DNA of 64,000 bases, from NCBI RefSeq assembly GCF_000430725.1, contig NZ_AUMO01000045.1, positions 1 through 64,000 of the forward strand. The letters are read 5' to 3'. Both the position numbers and the translations under genes were made by a program. Source of the DNA: Azohydromonas australica DSM 1124 (GTDB lineage: Bacteria > Pseudomonadota > Gammaproteobacteria > Burkholderiales > Burkholderiaceae_C). Shown one piece after another: positions 21,646 to 32,973 of the stretch (the stretch's first letter is position 1; each line of letters starts with the position of its first letter). Below the pieces are notes generated by a model. It did not search any database, was not told where the DNA came from, and saw only the letters and a program-made list of their open reading frames with translations.

Positions 21646-23691
21646 TCAACGCCCGAAGAGGCTCGTCAGCTGGGGCCACAGCTGCCACGTCATCAGCCCG
21701 AACACGCCCAGGATCATGACCAGCGCGTACCAGTAGAGGTAGCCGGTCTGCACCAGACGCACGACGCCCGCGATACCCCCGACGGCCTTGGCCGAACCGT
21801 TGATGACGGCACCGTCGATGATTCCCTGGTCACCACCCTTCCACAGGCCCTTGCCCAGCAGGCGCGCGCCGGCGGCGATCACGTGCTCGTTGAAGGCGTC
21901 CATGAAGTACTTGTTTTCCAGGATCGTGTAGATCGGGCTCGCCACGCGCCGGATGGCGGCGGGGATGGCGGGAGCAATCATGTAGAACACGTAGGACGTC
22001 ACCACACCGGCCAGGGCCAGCAGGAAGGGCAGCGAGGTCAGCGCGTGCGAGGCCATGCCCATCGCGCCGTGGAACTCGTGCGCCAGCTCTTCCATCGCCG
22101 GGTGCTTCTCCAGGTCGATGAAGATCGCGTCCTTGAAGAAGTCGCCGTACAGCAGCGGCTCGATGGTCAGGTAGCCGATGATCACCGACGGGATGGCCAG
22201 CAGCAGCAGCGGCAGCGTCACGACCCAGGGCGACTCGTGCGGCTTCTGCCCCGGCGCCAGGCCGTGGTGGTGGTCGTCCGACGGCTCCTCGTCGTGGTGG
22301 TCGCCATGGTGGTCATGGTGAGCCTGGCCGAAGCGCTCCTTGCCGTGGAAGACCAGGAAGTACATGCGGAACGAGTAGAACGCCGTCACGAACACGCCGG
22401 CCAGCACCGCGAAGTTCGCGAAGCCCGCGCCCGGCAGGTGGCTGGCGTGAACGGCCTCGATGATGCTGTCCTTGGAGTAGAAGCCCGAGAACAGCGGCGT
22501 GCCGATCAGCGCCAGCGAGCCCAGCAGCGAGGTGATCCAGGTGATGGGCATGTACTTGCGCAGCCCGCCCATGTTGCGGATGTCCTGGTCATGGTGCATG
22601 CCCATGATCACCGAGCCCGCGCCCAGGAACAGCAGTGCCTTGAAGAACGCGTGCGTCATCAGGTGGAACACCGCCACCGAGTAGGCCGACACGCCCAGCG
22701 CCACCGTCATGTAGCCCAGCTGCGACAGCGTGGAGTACGCAACGACCCGCTTGATGTCGTTCTGGATGATGCCCAGGAAGCCCATGAACAGCGCGGTGAT
22801 CGAGCCGATGACCAGCACGAAGTTCAGCGCGGTGTCCGACAGCTCGAACAGCGGCGACATGCGCGTGACCATGAAGATGCCGGCCGTCACCATAGTGGCG
22901 GCGTGGATCAGCGCGGAGATCGGCGTGGGGCCTTCCATCGAGTCGGGCAGCCACACGTGCAGCGGGAACTGCGCGCTCTTGCCCATGGCGCCGATGAACA
23001 GGCAGATGCACGCCACCGTGATCAGCATCCAGTCGGTGCCCGGGAAGCTCAGCTTGGCCAGCTCGTCGGCCTTGGCGAAGGTTTCGCCGTAGTTGAGCGT
23101 GCCGGCGTAGGCAGCCAGCAGGCCGATGCCCAGGATGAAGCCGAAGTCACCCACGCGGTTGACCAGGAACGCCTTCATGTTGGCGAAGATCGCCGTGGGC
23201 CGCGTGTACCAGAAGCCGATCAGCAGGTAGCTCACCAGGCCCACCGCTTCCCAGCCGAAGAACAGCTGCAGGAAGTTGTTGCTCATGACCAGCATGAGCA
23301 TCGAGAAGGTGAACAGCGAGATGTACGAGAAGAAGCGCTGGTAGCCCGGGTCCTCGTGCATGTAGCCGATGGTGTAGATGTGCACCATCAGCGACACGAA
23401 GGTCACCACGCACATCATCATCGCGGTGAGGCCGTCGACCAGGAAGCCGACTTCCATCTTCAGGTCGCCGAGCACCATCCACTCGTAGATGGTCTCGTTG
23501 AAGCGCGCGCCGGCGATGACGTCGCGCAGCACCAGCGCCGAGATGATGAAGGAGATCAGCACCCCGAGGATGGTGATCACGTGGGCGCCGCGGCGGCCGA
23601 CGGCTCGGCCGGCCATGCCGGCCACGATGGAGCCCACGAGGGGCGCCAGCGGCACGACCAGCAGCAGGTTCTTGGACAGTTCTGCAGACAT
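21646..23691 (-). CDS. nuoL: NADH-quinone oxidoreductase subunit L
   Basis: The distal proton-pumping subunit, 681 residues, with the antiporter core (GKSAQFPLHVWLPDSMEGPTPISALIHAATMVTAG; QNDIKRVVAYSTLSQLGYM) and the C-terminal amphipathic lateral helix region. A histidine- and aspartate-rich loop (HHDHHGDHHDEEPSDDHHHG near residue 460) lies between the transmembrane domains and could bind metal; such loops occur in this family in beta-proteobacteria. ATG 23691 is chosen over the upstream in-frame ATG because MSAELSKNLLLVVPLAPL is the family start. Confidence 0.97.
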   Translation of the reverse strand: MSAELSKNLLLVVPLAPLVGSIVAGMAGRAVGRRGAHVITILGVLISFIISALVLRDVIAGARFNETIYEWMVLGDLKMEVGFLVDGLTAMMMCVVTFVSLMVHIYTIGYMHEDPGYQRFFSYISLFTFSMLMLVMSNNFLQLFFGWEAVGLVSYLLIGFWYTRPTAIFANMKAFLVNRVGDFGFILGIGLLAAYAGTLNYGETFAKADELAKLSFPGTDWMLITVACICLFIGAMGKSAQFPLHVWLPDSMEGPTPISALIHAATMVTAGIFMVTRMSPLFELSDTALNFVLVIGSITALFMGFLGIIQNDIKRVVAYSTLSQLGYMTVALGVSAYSVAVFHLMTHAFFKALLFLGAGSVIMGMHHDQDIRNMGGLRKYMPITWITSLLGSLALIGTPLFSGFYSKDSIIEAVHASHLPGAGFANFAVLAGVFVTAFYSFRMYFLVFHGKERFGQAHHDHHGDHHDEEPSDDHHHGLAPGQKPHESPWVVTLPLLLLAIPSVIIGYLTIEPLLYGDFFKDAIFIDLEKHPAMEELAHEFHGAMGMASHALTSLPFLLALAGVVTSYVFYMIAPAIPAAIRRVASPIYTILENKYFMDAFNEHVIAAGARLLGKGLWKGGDQGIIDGAVINGSAKAVGGIAGVVRLVQTGYLYWYALVMILGVFGLMTWQLWPQLTSLFGR

Positions 23692-23711
23692 TTGTTGTAG
23701 GCCTTCCCGCG

Positions 23712-24029
23712 TCAACCCTTGAGCGTGTCGAGCTCTTCCACTGCGATCGTGGCGCGGTTGCGGAACAGCACCACCAGGATCGCCAGGCCGATGGCCGACT
23801 CAGCGGCCGCCACGGTCAGGATGAAGAACACGAAGACTTGGCCCGCCATGTCGCCCAGGTAGTGCGAGAAGGCGACGAAGTTGAGGTTGACGGCCAGCAG
23901 CATCAGCTCGATGGCCATCAGCAGCACGATCAGGTTGCGGCGGTTGAGGAAAATGCCGATCACCGACAGCGCGAACAGGATCGCGCCCAGCGACAGGTAG
24001 TGCCCCAGCGTGATGGATCCGAGATTCAT
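23712..24029 (-). CDS. nuoK: NADH-quinone oxidoreductase subunit K
   Basis: A 105-residue three-helix membrane subunit with the two conserved glutamates of the proton path in [15 protein letters not shown] and [13 protein letters not shown]. Its start overlaps the nuoJ stop by four bases (ATGA), a coupled arrangement. Confidence 0.97.
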   Translation of the reverse strand: MNLGSITLGHYLSLGAILFALSVIGIFLNRRNLIVLLMAIELMLLAVNLNFVAFSHYLGDMAGQVFVFFILTVAAAESAIGLAILVVLFRNRATIAVEELDTLKG

Positions 24030-24652
24030 GCCTTGCCCTCCTCCGCGGCGTTCTTGGCCTGCACCACCGGCGGCATCTGCACGATGCGCAGGCGGTCGCT
24101 CTTCTTCACGCGCACCTGCTCCGACGGGTTGAGGTAGCGCGAGTCCTTGCGGCGGCGCAGCGTCAGCGCGATGGCCGCCACGATGGCCACCAGCAGCAGC
24201 ACGGCCGCAATCTGCAGCGGGTACAGGTAGTGGGTGTAGATCTCGATGCCCAGCAGCTTGGTGTTGCCCAGCTCGGCCAGCTTCGGATCCACCGCCGCAG
24301 CCTCGGGCACGTTGAAGCCGCTGGTCAGCACCAGCGCCATCTCCAGCGCGATGAGCGCACCCACCAGGCCCGCGATGGGAAAGTGCTTCCAGAAGTTGTG
24401 CCGGAAGGCATCGGTGTTGATGTCGAGCATCATCACCACGAAGAGGAACAGCACCATGACGGCGCCCACGTACACGAGCACCAGCGTGATGGCGAGGAAC
24501 TCGGCCTTGAGCAGCATCCACACGCACGAGGCGGTGAAGAACGCCAGCACCAGGTACAGGGCGGAGTGCACCGTGTCGCGCGCCGTGATCACGGCGAAGG
24601 ACGCCAGCAGCAACACTGTGGCGAAGAGGTAGAACAGAGCGGTCGTGGTCAT
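24026..24652 (-). CDS. nuoJ: NADH-quinone oxidoreductase subunit J
   Basis: A 208-residue five-helix membrane subunit; the [17 protein letters not shown] segment is the pi-bulge helix typical of NuoJ. The C-terminal 60 residues are hydrophilic and Lys/Arg-rich. Starts at ATG 24652 ([10 protein letters not shown]). The 87-base gap before it is the joint-largest inside the nuo operon and contains a perfect 10-bp hairpin. Confidence 0.96.
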   Translation of the reverse strand: MTTTALFYLFATVLLLASFAVITARDTVHSALYLVLAFFTASCVWMLLKAEFLAITLVLVYVGAVMVLFLFVVMMLDINTDAFRHNFWKHFPIAGLVGALIALEMALVLTSGFNVPEAAAVDPKLAELGNTKLLGIEIYTHYLYPLQIAAVLLLVAIVAAIALTLRRRKDSRYLNPSEQVRVKKSDRLRIVQMPPVVQAKNAAEEGKA

Positions 24653-24693
24653 GTCGTTGGACGCTTGAGACACGCGGGCACGCGCACCACCCT

Positions 24694-24718
24694 CACGCAT
24701 GCGGCTTGCGCATGCGTG
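24694..24718 (-). other. Hairpin in the nuoI-nuoJ gap
   Basis: CACGCATGCG and CGCATGCGTG form a perfect 10-bp stem with a five-base loop. No T tract follows on the minus strand, so it is not an intrinsic terminator; an mRNA processing or stabilising element is possible. Confidence 0.6.
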
Positions 24719-24739
24719 CCGGCGGCACGTCGTGGGCCG

Positions 24740-25228
24740 TCAGCGGTAGCGGGCGTCGGCCTCCTTGTTGGCTGCGATCTCGCGCTCGTAGCGGTCGCCG
24801 ACCGCCAGCAGCATGTCCTTGGTGTAGTACAGGTCGCCGCGCTTCTCGCCGTGGTACTCGAGGATGTGCGTCTCGACGATGGAATCCACCGGGCAGCTTT
24901 CCTCGCAGAAGCCGCAGAAGATGCACTTGGTCAGGTCGATGTCGTAGCGCGTGGTGCGGCGGCTGCCGTCCTCGCGCACGTCCGACTCGATCGTGATGGC
25001 CATGGCCGGGCACACCGCCTCGCACAGCTTGCAGGCGATGCAGCGCTCCTCGCCGTTCTCATAGCGGCGCAGCGCATGCAGGCCGCGGAAGCGCGGAGAC
25101 AGGGGCGTCTTTTCCTCGGGGAACTGGACCGTGATGGTCTTGGAGAGGAAGTGGCGCCCGGTCAGGGCCATGCCCTTGAACAGCTCAAGGAGCAGGAAGC
25201 TTGAAAAGAAGTCCTTGACAGCAGACAT
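24740..25228 (-). CDS. nuoI: NADH-quinone oxidoreductase subunit I
   Basis: A 162-residue ferredoxin-like subunit carrying clusters N6a and N6b. Two CxxCxxCxxxCP motifs are visible: cysteines 63, 66, 69, 73 and 102, 105, 108, 112. The amphipathic N-terminal helix ([21 protein letters not shown]) contacts the membrane arm. Three bases separate it from nuoH. Confidence 0.98.
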   Translation of the reverse strand: MSAVKDFFSSFLLLELFKGMALTGRHFLSKTITVQFPEEKTPLSPRFRGLHALRRYENGEERCIACKLCEAVCPAMAITIESDVREDGSRRTTRYDIDLTKCIFCGFCEESCPVDSIVETHILEYHGEKRGDLYYTKDMLLAVGDRYEREIAANKEADARYR

Positions 25229-25231
25229 GGC

Positions 25232-26293
25232 TCAATTCCAGATGTTCCAGGGCGATTGGATCCACAGACCCACGACCAGCAGCCACACCAGGGTGACCGG
25301 GATGAAGATCTTCCAGCCCAGGCGCATGATCTGGTCGTAGCGGAAGCGGGGGAACGTGGCGCGCACCCACAGGAACATCGTCACCACGACGAAGACCTTG
25401 GCAGCGAGCCAGATCCAGCCCGGGATCCAGTCGAGCGCGCTGACCGGCGACAGCCAGCCGCCCAGGAACATGATCACGGCCAGCGTGGAGACCAAGATCA
25501 TGTTGGCGTACTCGGCCAGGAAGAACATGGCGAAGCTCATGCCCGAGTACTCGATCATGTGACCGGCCACGATTTCCGATTCGCCCTCAACCACGTCGAA
25601 GGGATGGCGGTTGGTCTCAGCCAAGCCGGAGATGAAGTACACGACGAAGATCGGCAGCAGCGGCAGCCAGTTCCAGGACAGGAAGCTCAGGCCCATGCCG
25701 GCGAAACGGCCCTTGTCCTGCGACATCACCACGTCGGTCATGTTCAGGCTGCCGGTCACCATCAGCACCACCACCAGCGCGAAGCCCATGGCGATCTCGT
25801 AGCTCACCATCTGCGCCGAGGCACGCAGCGCGCCCAGGAAGGCGTACTTCGAGTTAGAGGCCCAGCCGGCGATAATCACGCCATACACCTCCAGCGAGGT
25901 GATGGCCATCAGGAACAGCAGGCCAGCGTTGACGTTGGCCAGCGCCACGTCGGGACCGAAAGGCACCACGGCCCAGGCCGCCAGCGCGGGCATGATGGTC
26001 ATGATCGGGCCCAGGAAGAACAGGCCCTTGTTGGCGGCGGTCGGGCGGATGATCTCCTTGAAGATCAGCTTGACCGCGTCGGCGATCGGCTGCAGCAGGC
26101 CCAGCGGACCGACGCGGTTGGGACCCGGACGGATCTGCGACCAGCCGATGGCCTTGCGCTCCCACAGCGTCAGGTAGGCCACGCAGCCCAGCAGCGGCAG
26201 CACCACCACCACGATCTTGAGCAGCGACCACACCACCAGCCACAGGCCGGTGCCCAGCGTGGCATTGCCGAATTGGTTGAGGGAATCGATCAT
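25232..26293 (-). CDS. nuoH: NADH-quinone oxidoreductase subunit H
   Basis: A 353-residue membrane subunit that forms the quinone-entry chamber with B and D. Conserved loops seen: [32 protein letters not shown] and [31 protein letters not shown], the acidic first-helix/quinone region. ATG 26293 follows GAGGA; the open frame above it is not needed. Lies 10 bases after nuoG. Confidence 0.98.
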   Translation of the reverse strand: MIDSLNQFGNATLGTGLWLVVWSLLKIVVVVLPLLGCVAYLTLWERKAIGWSQIRPGPNRVGPLGLLQPIADAVKLIFKEIIRPTAANKGLFFLGPIMTIMPALAAWAVVPFGPDVALANVNAGLLFLMAITSLEVYGVIIAGWASNSKYAFLGALRASAQMVSYEIAMGFALVVVLMVTGSLNMTDVVMSQDKGRFAGMGLSFLSWNWLPLLPIFVVYFISGLAETNRHPFDVVEGESEIVAGHMIEYSGMSFAMFFLAEYANMILVSTLAVIMFLGGWLSPVSALDWIPGWIWLAAKVFVVVTMFLWVRATFPRFRYDQIMRLGWKIFIPVTLVWLLVVGLWIQSPWNIWN

Positions 26294-26303
26294 CGCGTCG
26301 TCC

Positions 26304-28634
26304 TCAAATCTTCTGCACAGTGATGGCACCGAACATGGCGCCCAGCGTGGCGGTGTCAGGATGCGCCGCGCTCACGCGCACGGCGTTCGGGGCCAGCGTG
26401 GCGTCCTCGCGGGCCGGCAGCTCGGCGCTGACGCTGCCCTGGGTCACGCGCACGCGCTGGCCCTCGGCGAGACCCAGTGCCTGCCACAGCGCGCTGGGCA
26501 GACCCACCACCGGCGGACGGGCATCGGCGGTCAGCTGCAACGGACCGGAGCGGCGCACCAGCATGTCGGCACCATAGATGGGCACGTCGGCGATGCGCTC
26601 GAACAGGCCCGGCGTGGCGGTCGCGGTGCTGGCCGGCAGTTGCGCGCTGCTGCGGTTGGACAGCTTGGCGGCAATGCCGCTGCCGTCGCCCACCGCCTCG
26701 GCGCGCACTTCCTCGGCGCTTTCCTGGTTGAAGCCGTCCAGCCCCAGCAGGTTGCCCAGCACGCGCAGCACCTTCCAGGCCGGACGCGTCTCGCCCACGG
26801 GCTTGACCACGCCGAAGAAGCTCTGCAGACGGCCTTCGGCATTGACGAAGCTGCCGGCGGTCTCGGCGAAAGGCGCGATGGGCAGCAGCACATCGGCGTT
26901 GGGCACCGCGGCGTCCTTGAACGCGGTGAGCGCCACCACCAGGCCGGAGCCTTCCAGCGCCGCGGTGGCCGCGGCGGCGTCGGCAGCGTCCCACACCGGC
27001 TCGGTATTGAGCAGCAGCAGCGCCTTCATCGGTTGCGACAGCATCTGGCCGGCGTTGAGGCCGCCCTGCTTCGGCATCGCGCCCACGAGCTGCGCGCCCA
27101 CGGTGTTGGCGGCCTCGGTGAGGTAGCCGACCTTGGCGCCGGTGTGCTCGGCGATCCAGCTGGCCAGCTTCAGCAGCGTCGAGGCCTGCGGATGCTGCGC
27201 GGCAGCGTTGCCCAGCAGCACGGCCTTGTTGTGGCCCGACAGCAGCGACTCGGCCACGGCGCGCGCGGCTTCGGTCGCCTCGGCCTTGACCGGCGCGGCC
27301 ACGCCGGCGCTGGCGGCCACGGCGGCGGCCACCTCGGCCAGTGCCTGCACCCAGCCGCTCGGCGCAGCCGTGATGTGGTTGTCCACGGGGAGCAGCCAGT
27401 CGTTCTTGAGCGCGTGCAGGCTGCTGATCTGGGCGCCGTGGCGGGCGGCCTGGCGCAGGCGCTGCGCGAACAGCGGGTGGTCCTTGCGCAGGAAGGAACC
27501 GACCACGAAGGCGCGGTCCAGTGTCGAGAGCTCGGCGATGGGCATGCCCAGCCAGCGCGCGGTGCCCGGTGCGTCCACGTTGCCGAAGTCGGCGTGGCGC
27601 GTGCGGTAGTCGATGTTGTCGCTGCCCAGGCCGCGCACCAGCTCGGCCAGCAGGTGCAGCTCTTCCACCGTGCTGTGCGCGGAGCCGATGGCGCCGATGC
27701 CCTGGGCACCGAACTGGGCCTTGACCTGCTTGAGGCCGTTGGCGACGAACTCCAGCGCCGTGGTCCAGTCCACGGTCTTCCACTCGCCGCCCTGCTTGAT
27801 CATCGGGGCGGTCAGGCGCGCGGTGCTGTTGAGGGCGTCGTAGCTGAAGCGGTCGCGGTCGGCCAGCCAGCACTCGTTGACGGCCTCGTTTTCCAGCGGC
27901 AGCACGCGCTTGACCTGGTTGGCCTTGACCTGGACGATCAGGTTGGCGCCGGTGCTGTCATGCGGGCTCACGCTCTTGCGGCGCGACAGCTCCCAGGTGC
28001 GGGCGCTGTAGCGGAAGGGCTTGCTGGTGAGCGCGCCGACCGGGCACAGGTCGATCATGTTGCCCGAGAGCTCGGAGTCCACCGTCTGGCCGACGAAGGT
28101 CGTGATCTCGGCGTGCTCGCCACGGTGCAGCATGCCCAGTTCCATCACGCCGGCCATTTCCTGGCCGAAGCGCACGCAACGGGTGCAGTGGATGCAGCGC
28201 GTCATCTCCTCCATGGAGATCAGCGGGCCCACGTCCTTGTGGAACACCACGCGCTTTTCCTCGGCGTAGCGCGAGGACGAGCCACCGTAGCCCACGGCCA
28301 GGTCCTGCAGCTGGCACTCGCCGCCCTGGTCGCAGATCGGGCAGTCCAGCGGGTGGTTGATGAGGAGGAACTCCATCACCGACTGCTGAGCCTTGATCGC
28401 CTTGTCGCTCTTGGTGCGCACGATCATGCCCTGCGTCACGGGCGTGGCGCAGGCAGGCAGCGGCTTGGGAGCCTTCTCCACTTCCACCAGGCACATGCGG
28501 CAGTTGGCCGCGATGCTGAGCTTCTTGTGGTAGCAGAAGTGCGGGATGTAGGTGCCGGCGGCCTCGGCCGCATGCATCACCATGCTGCCTTCGGCTACGC
28601 TGACCTTCTTGCCGTCGAGTTCGATTTCAACCAT
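26304..28634 (-). CDS. nuoG: NADH-quinone oxidoreductase subunit G
   Basis: A 776-residue peripheral-arm subunit. The N terminus has the [2Fe-2S] ferredoxin domain ([24 protein letters not shown]) and then the His-liganded N5 and N4 clusters ([36 protein letters not shown]). After these comes the molybdopterin-oxidoreductase-like domain without molybdenum. The C-terminal half is Ala-rich and weakly conserved, as usual for NuoG. ATG 28634 is the family start ([11 protein letters not shown]). Its leader of 88 bases contains strong GC palindromes. Confidence 0.97.
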   Translation of the reverse strand: MVEIELDGKKVSVAEGSMVMHAAEAAGTYIPHFCYHKKLSIAANCRMCLVEVEKAPKPLPACATPVTQGMIVRTKSDKAIKAQQSVMEFLLINHPLDCPICDQGGECQLQDLAVGYGGSSSRYAEEKRVVFHKDVGPLISMEEMTRCIHCTRCVRFGQEMAGVMELGMLHRGEHAEITTFVGQTVDSELSGNMIDLCPVGALTSKPFRYSARTWELSRRKSVSPHDSTGANLIVQVKANQVKRVLPLENEAVNECWLADRDRFSYDALNSTARLTAPMIKQGGEWKTVDWTTALEFVANGLKQVKAQFGAQGIGAIGSAHSTVEELHLLAELVRGLGSDNIDYRTRHADFGNVDAPGTARWLGMPIAELSTLDRAFVVGSFLRKDHPLFAQRLRQAARHGAQISSLHALKNDWLLPVDNHITAAPSGWVQALAEVAAAVAASAGVAAPVKAEATEAARAVAESLLSGHNKAVLLGNAAAQHPQASTLLKLASWIAEHTGAKVGYLTEAANTVGAQLVGAMPKQGGLNAGQMLSQPMKALLLLNTEPVWDAADAAAATAALEGSGLVVALTAFKDAAVPNADVLLPIAPFAETAGSFVNAEGRLQSFFGVVKPVGETRPAWKVLRVLGNLLGLDGFNQESAEEVRAEAVGDGSGIAAKLSNRSSAQLPASTATATPGLFERIADVPIYGADMLVRRSGPLQLTADARPPVVGLPSALWQALGLAEGQRVRVTQGSVSAELPAREDATLAPNAVRVSAAHPDTATLGAMFGAITVQKI

Positions 28635-28640
28635 GGCTTC

Positions 28641-28697
28641 TCTTGGCGAAGACCCCCTGGCGCGCAGCGGGCGCCCAAGGGCGCCCGGGGGGTTCAA
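28641..28697 (-). repeat. GC-rich palindromic element between nuoF and nuoG
   Basis: A GGGCGCCC-TT-GGGCGCCC inverted repeat is nested inside an outer ACCCCC/GGGGGT stem in the 88-base gap. There is no T tract, so it is probably a folded mRNA spacer or a copy of a dispersed palindromic repeat. No second copy is obvious in this window. Confidence 0.5.
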
Positions 28698-28722
28698 AGG
28701 TGCTTCACCTTGCAGTTGTGTC

Positions 28723-30072
28723 TCAGGCCCCGCCCACCAGGCAGCGCTTGTTTTCGACGTGGTACGCGAATTCGTCGCGGAAATGCTTGAGCATCGCGCG
28801 CACCGGCATCGCCGCAGCGTCGCCCAGCGCGCAGATGGTTCGGCCCTGGATGTTGTCGGCCACCGAGTTCAGCAGGTCCAGGTCGTCCATGCGGCCCTTG
28901 CCGTGCTCGATGCGGTCCACCACGCGCCACAGCCAGCCCGTGCCCTCGCGGCAGGGCGTGCACTGGCCGCAGCTCTCGTGCTGGTAGAAGTAGGACAGGC
29001 GCAGCAGGCTCTTGACCATGCAACGGCTGTCGTCCATCACGATGACGGCGCCCGAGCCCAGCATGGAGCCGGCCTTGGCGATGGAGTCATAGTCCAGCGT
29101 GCAGTCCATCATGATGTTCGCCGGCAGCACCGGCGACGAGGACCCGCCCGGGATCACGGCCTTGAGCTTGCGGCCCTTGGTCACCCCACCGGCCATCTCC
29201 AGCAGCGTCGCGAAGGGCGTGCCCATCGGGACCTCGAAGTTGCCCGGCTCGTTCACGTCGCCGACCACCGAGAAGATCTTGGTGCCGCCGTTGTTGGGCT
29301 TGCCGACTTCGAGGTAGGCCTGGCCGCCGTTGCGGATGATCCAGGGCACCGCGCCGAAGGTCTCGGTGTTGTTGATGGTGGTGGGCTTGCCGTAGAGGCC
29401 GAAGCTCGCCGGGAACGGCGGCTTGAAGCGCGGCTGGCCCTTCTTGCCCTCGATCGACTCGATCAGCGCCGTTTCCTCGCCGCAGATGTAGGCGCCGAAA
29501 CCGTGGTGGGCGAAAAGGTCGAAGCTAAAGCCGCTGCCCAGGATCTTCTCACCCAGGAAGCCAGCGGCACGGGCCTCGGCCAGCGCCTCCTCGAAGCGCT
29601 CGTAGACCTCGAAGATCTCGCCGTGGATATAGTTGTAGCCGCGACCGATGCCCATCGCGTAGGCGGCGATGGCCATGCCCTCGATGACGATGTGCGGGTT
29701 GTAGCGCAGGATGTCGCGGTCCTTGCAGGTGCCCGGCTCGCCCTCGTCGGAGTTGCACACCAGGTACTTGGGGCCCGGGAACGCCCGCGGCATGAAGCTC
29801 CACTTCAGGCCGGTGGGGAAGCCCGCACCGCCGCGGCCGCGCAGGCCCGAGGCCTTGACCTCGGCGATGACCTGCTCCGGCGTCATGCCCGCGCCGCCAT
29901 CGAGGCCCAGCACCTTCTTCAGGGCCTGGTAGCCGCCGCGGGCCACGTAGTCCTTGAGGCGCCAGTTGCTGCCGTCCAGACCGGCGTAGATCTGGGGCTG
30001 GATGTGGCGGCCGTGGAAGCAGGTCTCGCGGCCGGTCGCCTGGAATTTCGAGAGGTCGAGCATGCGGTTCAC
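28723..30072 (-). CDS. nuoF: NADH-quinone oxidoreductase subunit F
   Basis: The 449-residue NADH-binding subunit. Seen: the NADH/FMN site [16 protein letters not shown] (about residues 77-91), [15 protein letters not shown] (about 107-121), and the N3 [4Fe-4S] site [13 protein letters not shown] with a distal CALGD cysteine. Start ATG 30072 overlaps the nuoE stop by four bases. Accepts hydride from NADH into FMN in the cytoplasmic arm. Confidence 0.98.
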   Translation of the reverse strand: MNRMLDLSKFQATGRETCFHGRHIQPQIYAGLDGSNWRLKDYVARGGYQALKKVLGLDGGAGMTPEQVIAEVKASGLRGRGGAGFPTGLKWSFMPRAFPGPKYLVCNSDEGEPGTCKDRDILRYNPHIVIEGMAIAAYAMGIGRGYNYIHGEIFEVYERFEEALAEARAAGFLGEKILGSGFSFDLFAHHGFGAYICGEETALIESIEGKKGQPRFKPPFPASFGLYGKPTTINNTETFGAVPWIIRNGGQAYLEVGKPNNGGTKIFSVVGDVNEPGNFEVPMGTPFATLLEMAGGVTKGRKLKAVIPGGSSSPVLPANIMMDCTLDYDSIAKAGSMLGSGAVIVMDDSRCMVKSLLRLSYFYQHESCGQCTPCREGTGWLWRVVDRIEHGKGRMDDLDLLNSVADNIQGRTICALGDAAAMPVRAMLKHFRDEFAYHVENKRCLVGGA

Positions 30073-30566
30073 CCCTGCGCCTTGAGCGTGTCGACCAGCT
30101 CGTCCAGGCGCTCGTTGCTCATGTAGCTCAGCATCTGACGGTCATTGACCAGCATCACCGGCGCGTCGGCGCAGGCGCCCAGGCACTCGCACTTCTGGAC
30201 CGTGATGAGGCCGTCGGCAGTGGTGCCGCCCTCCTCCACGCCCAGCTTCTGGCACAGGTGCTCCAGCGCACCCTGGCCGTTGCGCAGCTGGCACGGCAGG
30301 TTGGTGCAGACGTTGAGCTTGTACTTGCCCAGCTTCTGCTGGTTGTACATGTTGTAGAAGGTCGTGACCTCGCGCACCGCGATGGGTGCCATGGCCAGAT
30401 ACTCGGCGATGGCCGCCTCGGCCTCGGCCGACACCCAGCCCTGCTCCTGCTGCACGATGGACAGGCAGGCCATGACGGCCGACTGCTGCAGCCCCGCGGG
30501 GTACTTGGCGACCTCGCGCGCGAAGCGCTCCAGCGTGGCGGGCGCGAAGAAGGATTGCGAACTCAT
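30069..30566 (-). CDS. nuoE: NADH-quinone oxidoreductase subunit E
   Basis: A 165-residue thioredoxin-fold subunit with [2Fe-2S] cluster N1a. Ligands are Cys 87, 92, 128 and 132 (CTNLPC and CLGAC). It overlaps nuoD and nuoF by four bases each (ATGA junctions), showing tight translational coupling of D-E-F. Confidence 0.97.
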   Translation of the reverse strand: MSSQSFFAPATLERFAREVAKYPAGLQQSAVMACLSIVQQEQGWVSAEAEAAIAEYLAMAPIAVREVTTFYNMYNQQKLGKYKLNVCTNLPCQLRNGQGALEHLCQKLGVEEGGTTADGLITVQKCECLGACADAPVMLVNDRQMLSYMSNERLDELVDTLKAQG

Positions 30567-31816
30567 CGATCGATCTCGCCAAAAACAATGTCCATGGTGC
30601 CGATCACCGCCACGGCGTCAGCGATCATGTGGCCGCGGGCCATCTCGTCCAGCGCGGACAGGTGCACGAACCCGGGCGCGCGGATCTTCATGCGATAGGG
30701 CTTGTTGGCGCCGTCGCTGATGAAGTAGATGCCGAACTCGCCCTTGGGATGCTCCACCGCCGCGTAGGCCTCGCCCTCGGGCACGTGGAAGCCCTCGGTG
30801 AAGAGCTTGAAGTGGTGGATCAGCTCTTCCATGTTGGACTTCATGTCCACGCGCGGAGGCGGCGCCACCTTGTGGTTGTCCGTGATCACCGGGCCGGGGT
30901 TGGCCTTGAGCCACTTCACGCACTGCTGGATGATCTTGTTGGCCTCGCGCATCTCCTGCACGCGCACCAGGTAACGGTCGTAGGTGTCGCCGTTGGTGCC
31001 CACCGGGACGTTGAAGTCCACCTGGTCGTACACGTCGTAGGGCTGCGTCTTGCGCAGGTCCCACGCGATGCCGGAGCCGCGCAGCATGGCGCCGGTGAAG
31101 CCCATGTTCAGCGCGCGCTCGGGGCTGACCACACCGACGCCCACGGTGCGCTGCTTCCAGATCCGGTTGTCGGTCAGCAGCGTCTCGTAGTCGTCGACGT
31201 TCTTGGGGAAGCGGCTGCAGAAGTCCTCGATGAAATCCAGCATCGAGCCCTGGCGGTTCTCGTTGAGCTTGGAAATCGCCTTGGCGTTGCGGATCTTCGA
31301 GGCCTTGTACTGCGGCATGCTGTCGGGCAGGTCGCGGTAGACGCCGCCCGGACGGAAGTAGGCCGCGTGCATGCGCGCGCCCGACACCGCCTCGTACATG
31401 TCGAAGATGTCCTCACGCTCGCGGAAGCAGTAGATGAGGATGTTCATCGCGCCGCAGTCCAGCCCGTGGCAGCCCAGCCACAGCAGGTGGTTCAGCAGCC
31501 GGGTGAGCTCGGCGAACATCACGCGGATGTACTGCGCGCGCAGCGGCACCTCGATGCCCAGCAGCTTTTCAATCGCCAGGCAGTACGCGTGCTCGTTGGA
31601 CATCATCGAGACGTAGTCCAGCCGGTCCATGTAGGGCAGCGACTGGATGTAGGTCTTGGTCTCGGCCAGCTTCTCGGTGGCGCGGTGCAGCAGACCGATG
31701 TGGGGGTCGGCGCGCTGGATCACCTCGCCGTCGAGCTCCAGCACCAGGCGAAGCACGCCGTGGGCAGCCGGGTGCTGCGGGCCGAAGTTCAGGGTGTAGT
31801 TCTTGATCTCTGCCAT
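30563..31816 (-). CDS. nuoD: NADH-quinone oxidoreductase subunit D
   Basis: The 417-residue 49-kDa-type subunit that lines the quinone site and descends from the hydrogenase large subunit. Conserved [21 protein letters not shown] near the N terminus and [14 protein letters not shown] follow the family; the C terminus ends with the DIVFGEIDR motif. Separate from nuoC, not a NuoCD fusion as in Escherichia coli. 10 bases after nuoC. Confidence 0.98.
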   Translation of the reverse strand: MAEIKNYTLNFGPQHPAAHGVLRLVLELDGEVIQRADPHIGLLHRATEKLAETKTYIQSLPYMDRLDYVSMMSNEHAYCLAIEKLLGIEVPLRAQYIRVMFAELTRLLNHLLWLGCHGLDCGAMNILIYCFREREDIFDMYEAVSGARMHAAYFRPGGVYRDLPDSMPQYKASKIRNAKAISKLNENRQGSMLDFIEDFCSRFPKNVDDYETLLTDNRIWKQRTVGVGVVSPERALNMGFTGAMLRGSGIAWDLRKTQPYDVYDQVDFNVPVGTNGDTYDRYLVRVQEMREANKIIQQCVKWLKANPGPVITDNHKVAPPPRVDMKSNMEELIHHFKLFTEGFHVPEGEAYAAVEHPKGEFGIYFISDGANKPYRMKIRAPGFVHLSALDEMARGHMIADAVAVIGTMDIVFGEIDR

Positions 31817-31826
31817 GGCGCGTTGT

Positions 31827-32426
31827 TCAGTGCAGGCCGCCGTAGTTCTCTTCGCGGATGATCCGCGGCGTGATCTCGCGCGGCTCGATCGTCACGGGCT
31901 GGTAGATGACGCGCTTGGTCTCGGGGTCGTAGCGCATCTCCACGTGGCCGGAGATCGGGAAGTCCTTGCGGAACGGGTGGCCGATGAAGCCGTAGTCGGT
32001 GAGCAGGCGACGCAGGTCCTCGTGGCCGTCGAAGACGATGCCGTAGAGGTCGAAGGCCTCGCGCTCGAACCAGTTCGCCGCGCTCCACACCTCGGTGACG
32101 GAGGGAACCACGGGCAGGTCGTCGTCGGGCGCAAACACCTTCACGCGCACGCGCCAGTTCAGGCTCACCGAGAGCAGGTGCAGCACCACGCAGAAGCGCG
32201 GGCCGTCCCACGGCTGGTCCTTGTAGGTGGAGTAGTCCACGCCGCACAGGTCGATGAGCTGCTCGAACTTGAGTTGCCCATCGTCACGCAGCACGCGCAC
32301 CACGCCCGCGTAGTCGGCGGCCGAGACGGTGATGGTGATCTCGCCGCGATCACGCTTGATGGCCTTGATCCGGCCGCCCAGCGCGGCATCCAGCGCCGAC
32401 TGCAGGTTGTCGAGAGAAGTGGTCAT
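31827..32426 (-). CDS. nuoC: NADH-quinone oxidoreductase subunit C
   Basis: The 199-residue 30-kDa-type subunit of the peripheral arm. Signature ERE[AV][23 protein letters not shown] is visible near residue 120, with [16 protein letters not shown] after it. It stabilises the B-D-I connecting module and has no cofactor. Confidence 0.97.
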   Translation of the reverse strand: MTTSLDNLQSALDAALGGRIKAIKRDRGEITITVSAADYAGVVRVLRDDGQLKFEQLIDLCGVDYSTYKDQPWDGPRFCVVLHLLSVSLNWRVRVKVFAPDDDLPVVPSVTEVWSAANWFEREAFDLYGIVFDGHEDLRRLLTDYGFIGHPFRKDFPISGHVEMRYDPETKRVIYQPVTIEPREITPRIIREENYGGLH

Positions 32427-32452
32427 GCGGTTCTAGCTCGCCGGGCGCGCCT

Positions 32453-32929
32453 TCAGCGCGCGATCGTGTTTTCGCGCCGGATCTTGGCCTGCAGCTGCAG
32501 GATGCCGTAGAGCAGCGCCTCGGCCGTGGGCGGGCAGCCCGGCACGTAGACGTCCACCGGCACGATGCGGTCGCAACCACGCACCACCGAGTAGCTGTAG
32601 TGGTAGTAGCCGCCGCCGTTGGCGCAGGTGCCCATGGACAGCACCCAGCGCGGCTCGGCCATCTGGTCATAGACCTTGCGCAGCGCCGGCGCCATCTTGT
32701 TGCACAGCGTGCCCGCGACGATCATCAGATCGCTCTGGCGCGGGCTGGGACGGAACAGCATGCCGAAGCGGTCGATGTCGTAGCGCGCGGCACCCGCGTG
32801 CATCATCTCCACCGCACAACACGCCAGGCCGAAGGTCATGGGCCACAGCGAGCCCGTCTTCGACCAGTTGATCAGCTTGTCCACCGAGGTGGTGACGAAG
32901 CCTTCCTTGAGAACGCCTTCGATGCCCAT
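32453..32929 (-). CDS. nuoB: NADH-quinone oxidoreductase subunit B
   Basis: The 158-residue subunit carrying terminal cluster N2. Cluster ligands Cys 37, 38, 102 and 132 are visible in [17 protein letters not shown] and [14 protein letters not shown]. Passes electrons to ubiquinone at the B-D interface. Lies 44 bases after nuoA. Confidence 0.98.
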   Translation of the reverse strand: MGIEGVLKEGFVTTSVDKLINWSKTGSLWPMTFGLACCAVEMMHAGAARYDIDRFGMLFRPSPRQSDLMIVAGTLCNKMAPALRKVYDQMAEPRWVLSMGTCANGGGYYHYSYSVVRGCDRIVPVDVYVPGCPPTAEALLYGILQLQAKIRRENTIAR

Positions 32930-32973
32930 GGGGTCAGTCCGTCAATGTCCTATTGCCGAGCGAAATTCCAGGC

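Noticed and set aside
20125..23700. A 1191-codon plus-strand open frame opposite nuoM and nuoL
   Set aside because: Same antisense artefact (QHQRDQ-type repeats); nuoL and nuoM on the minus strand are unambiguous.
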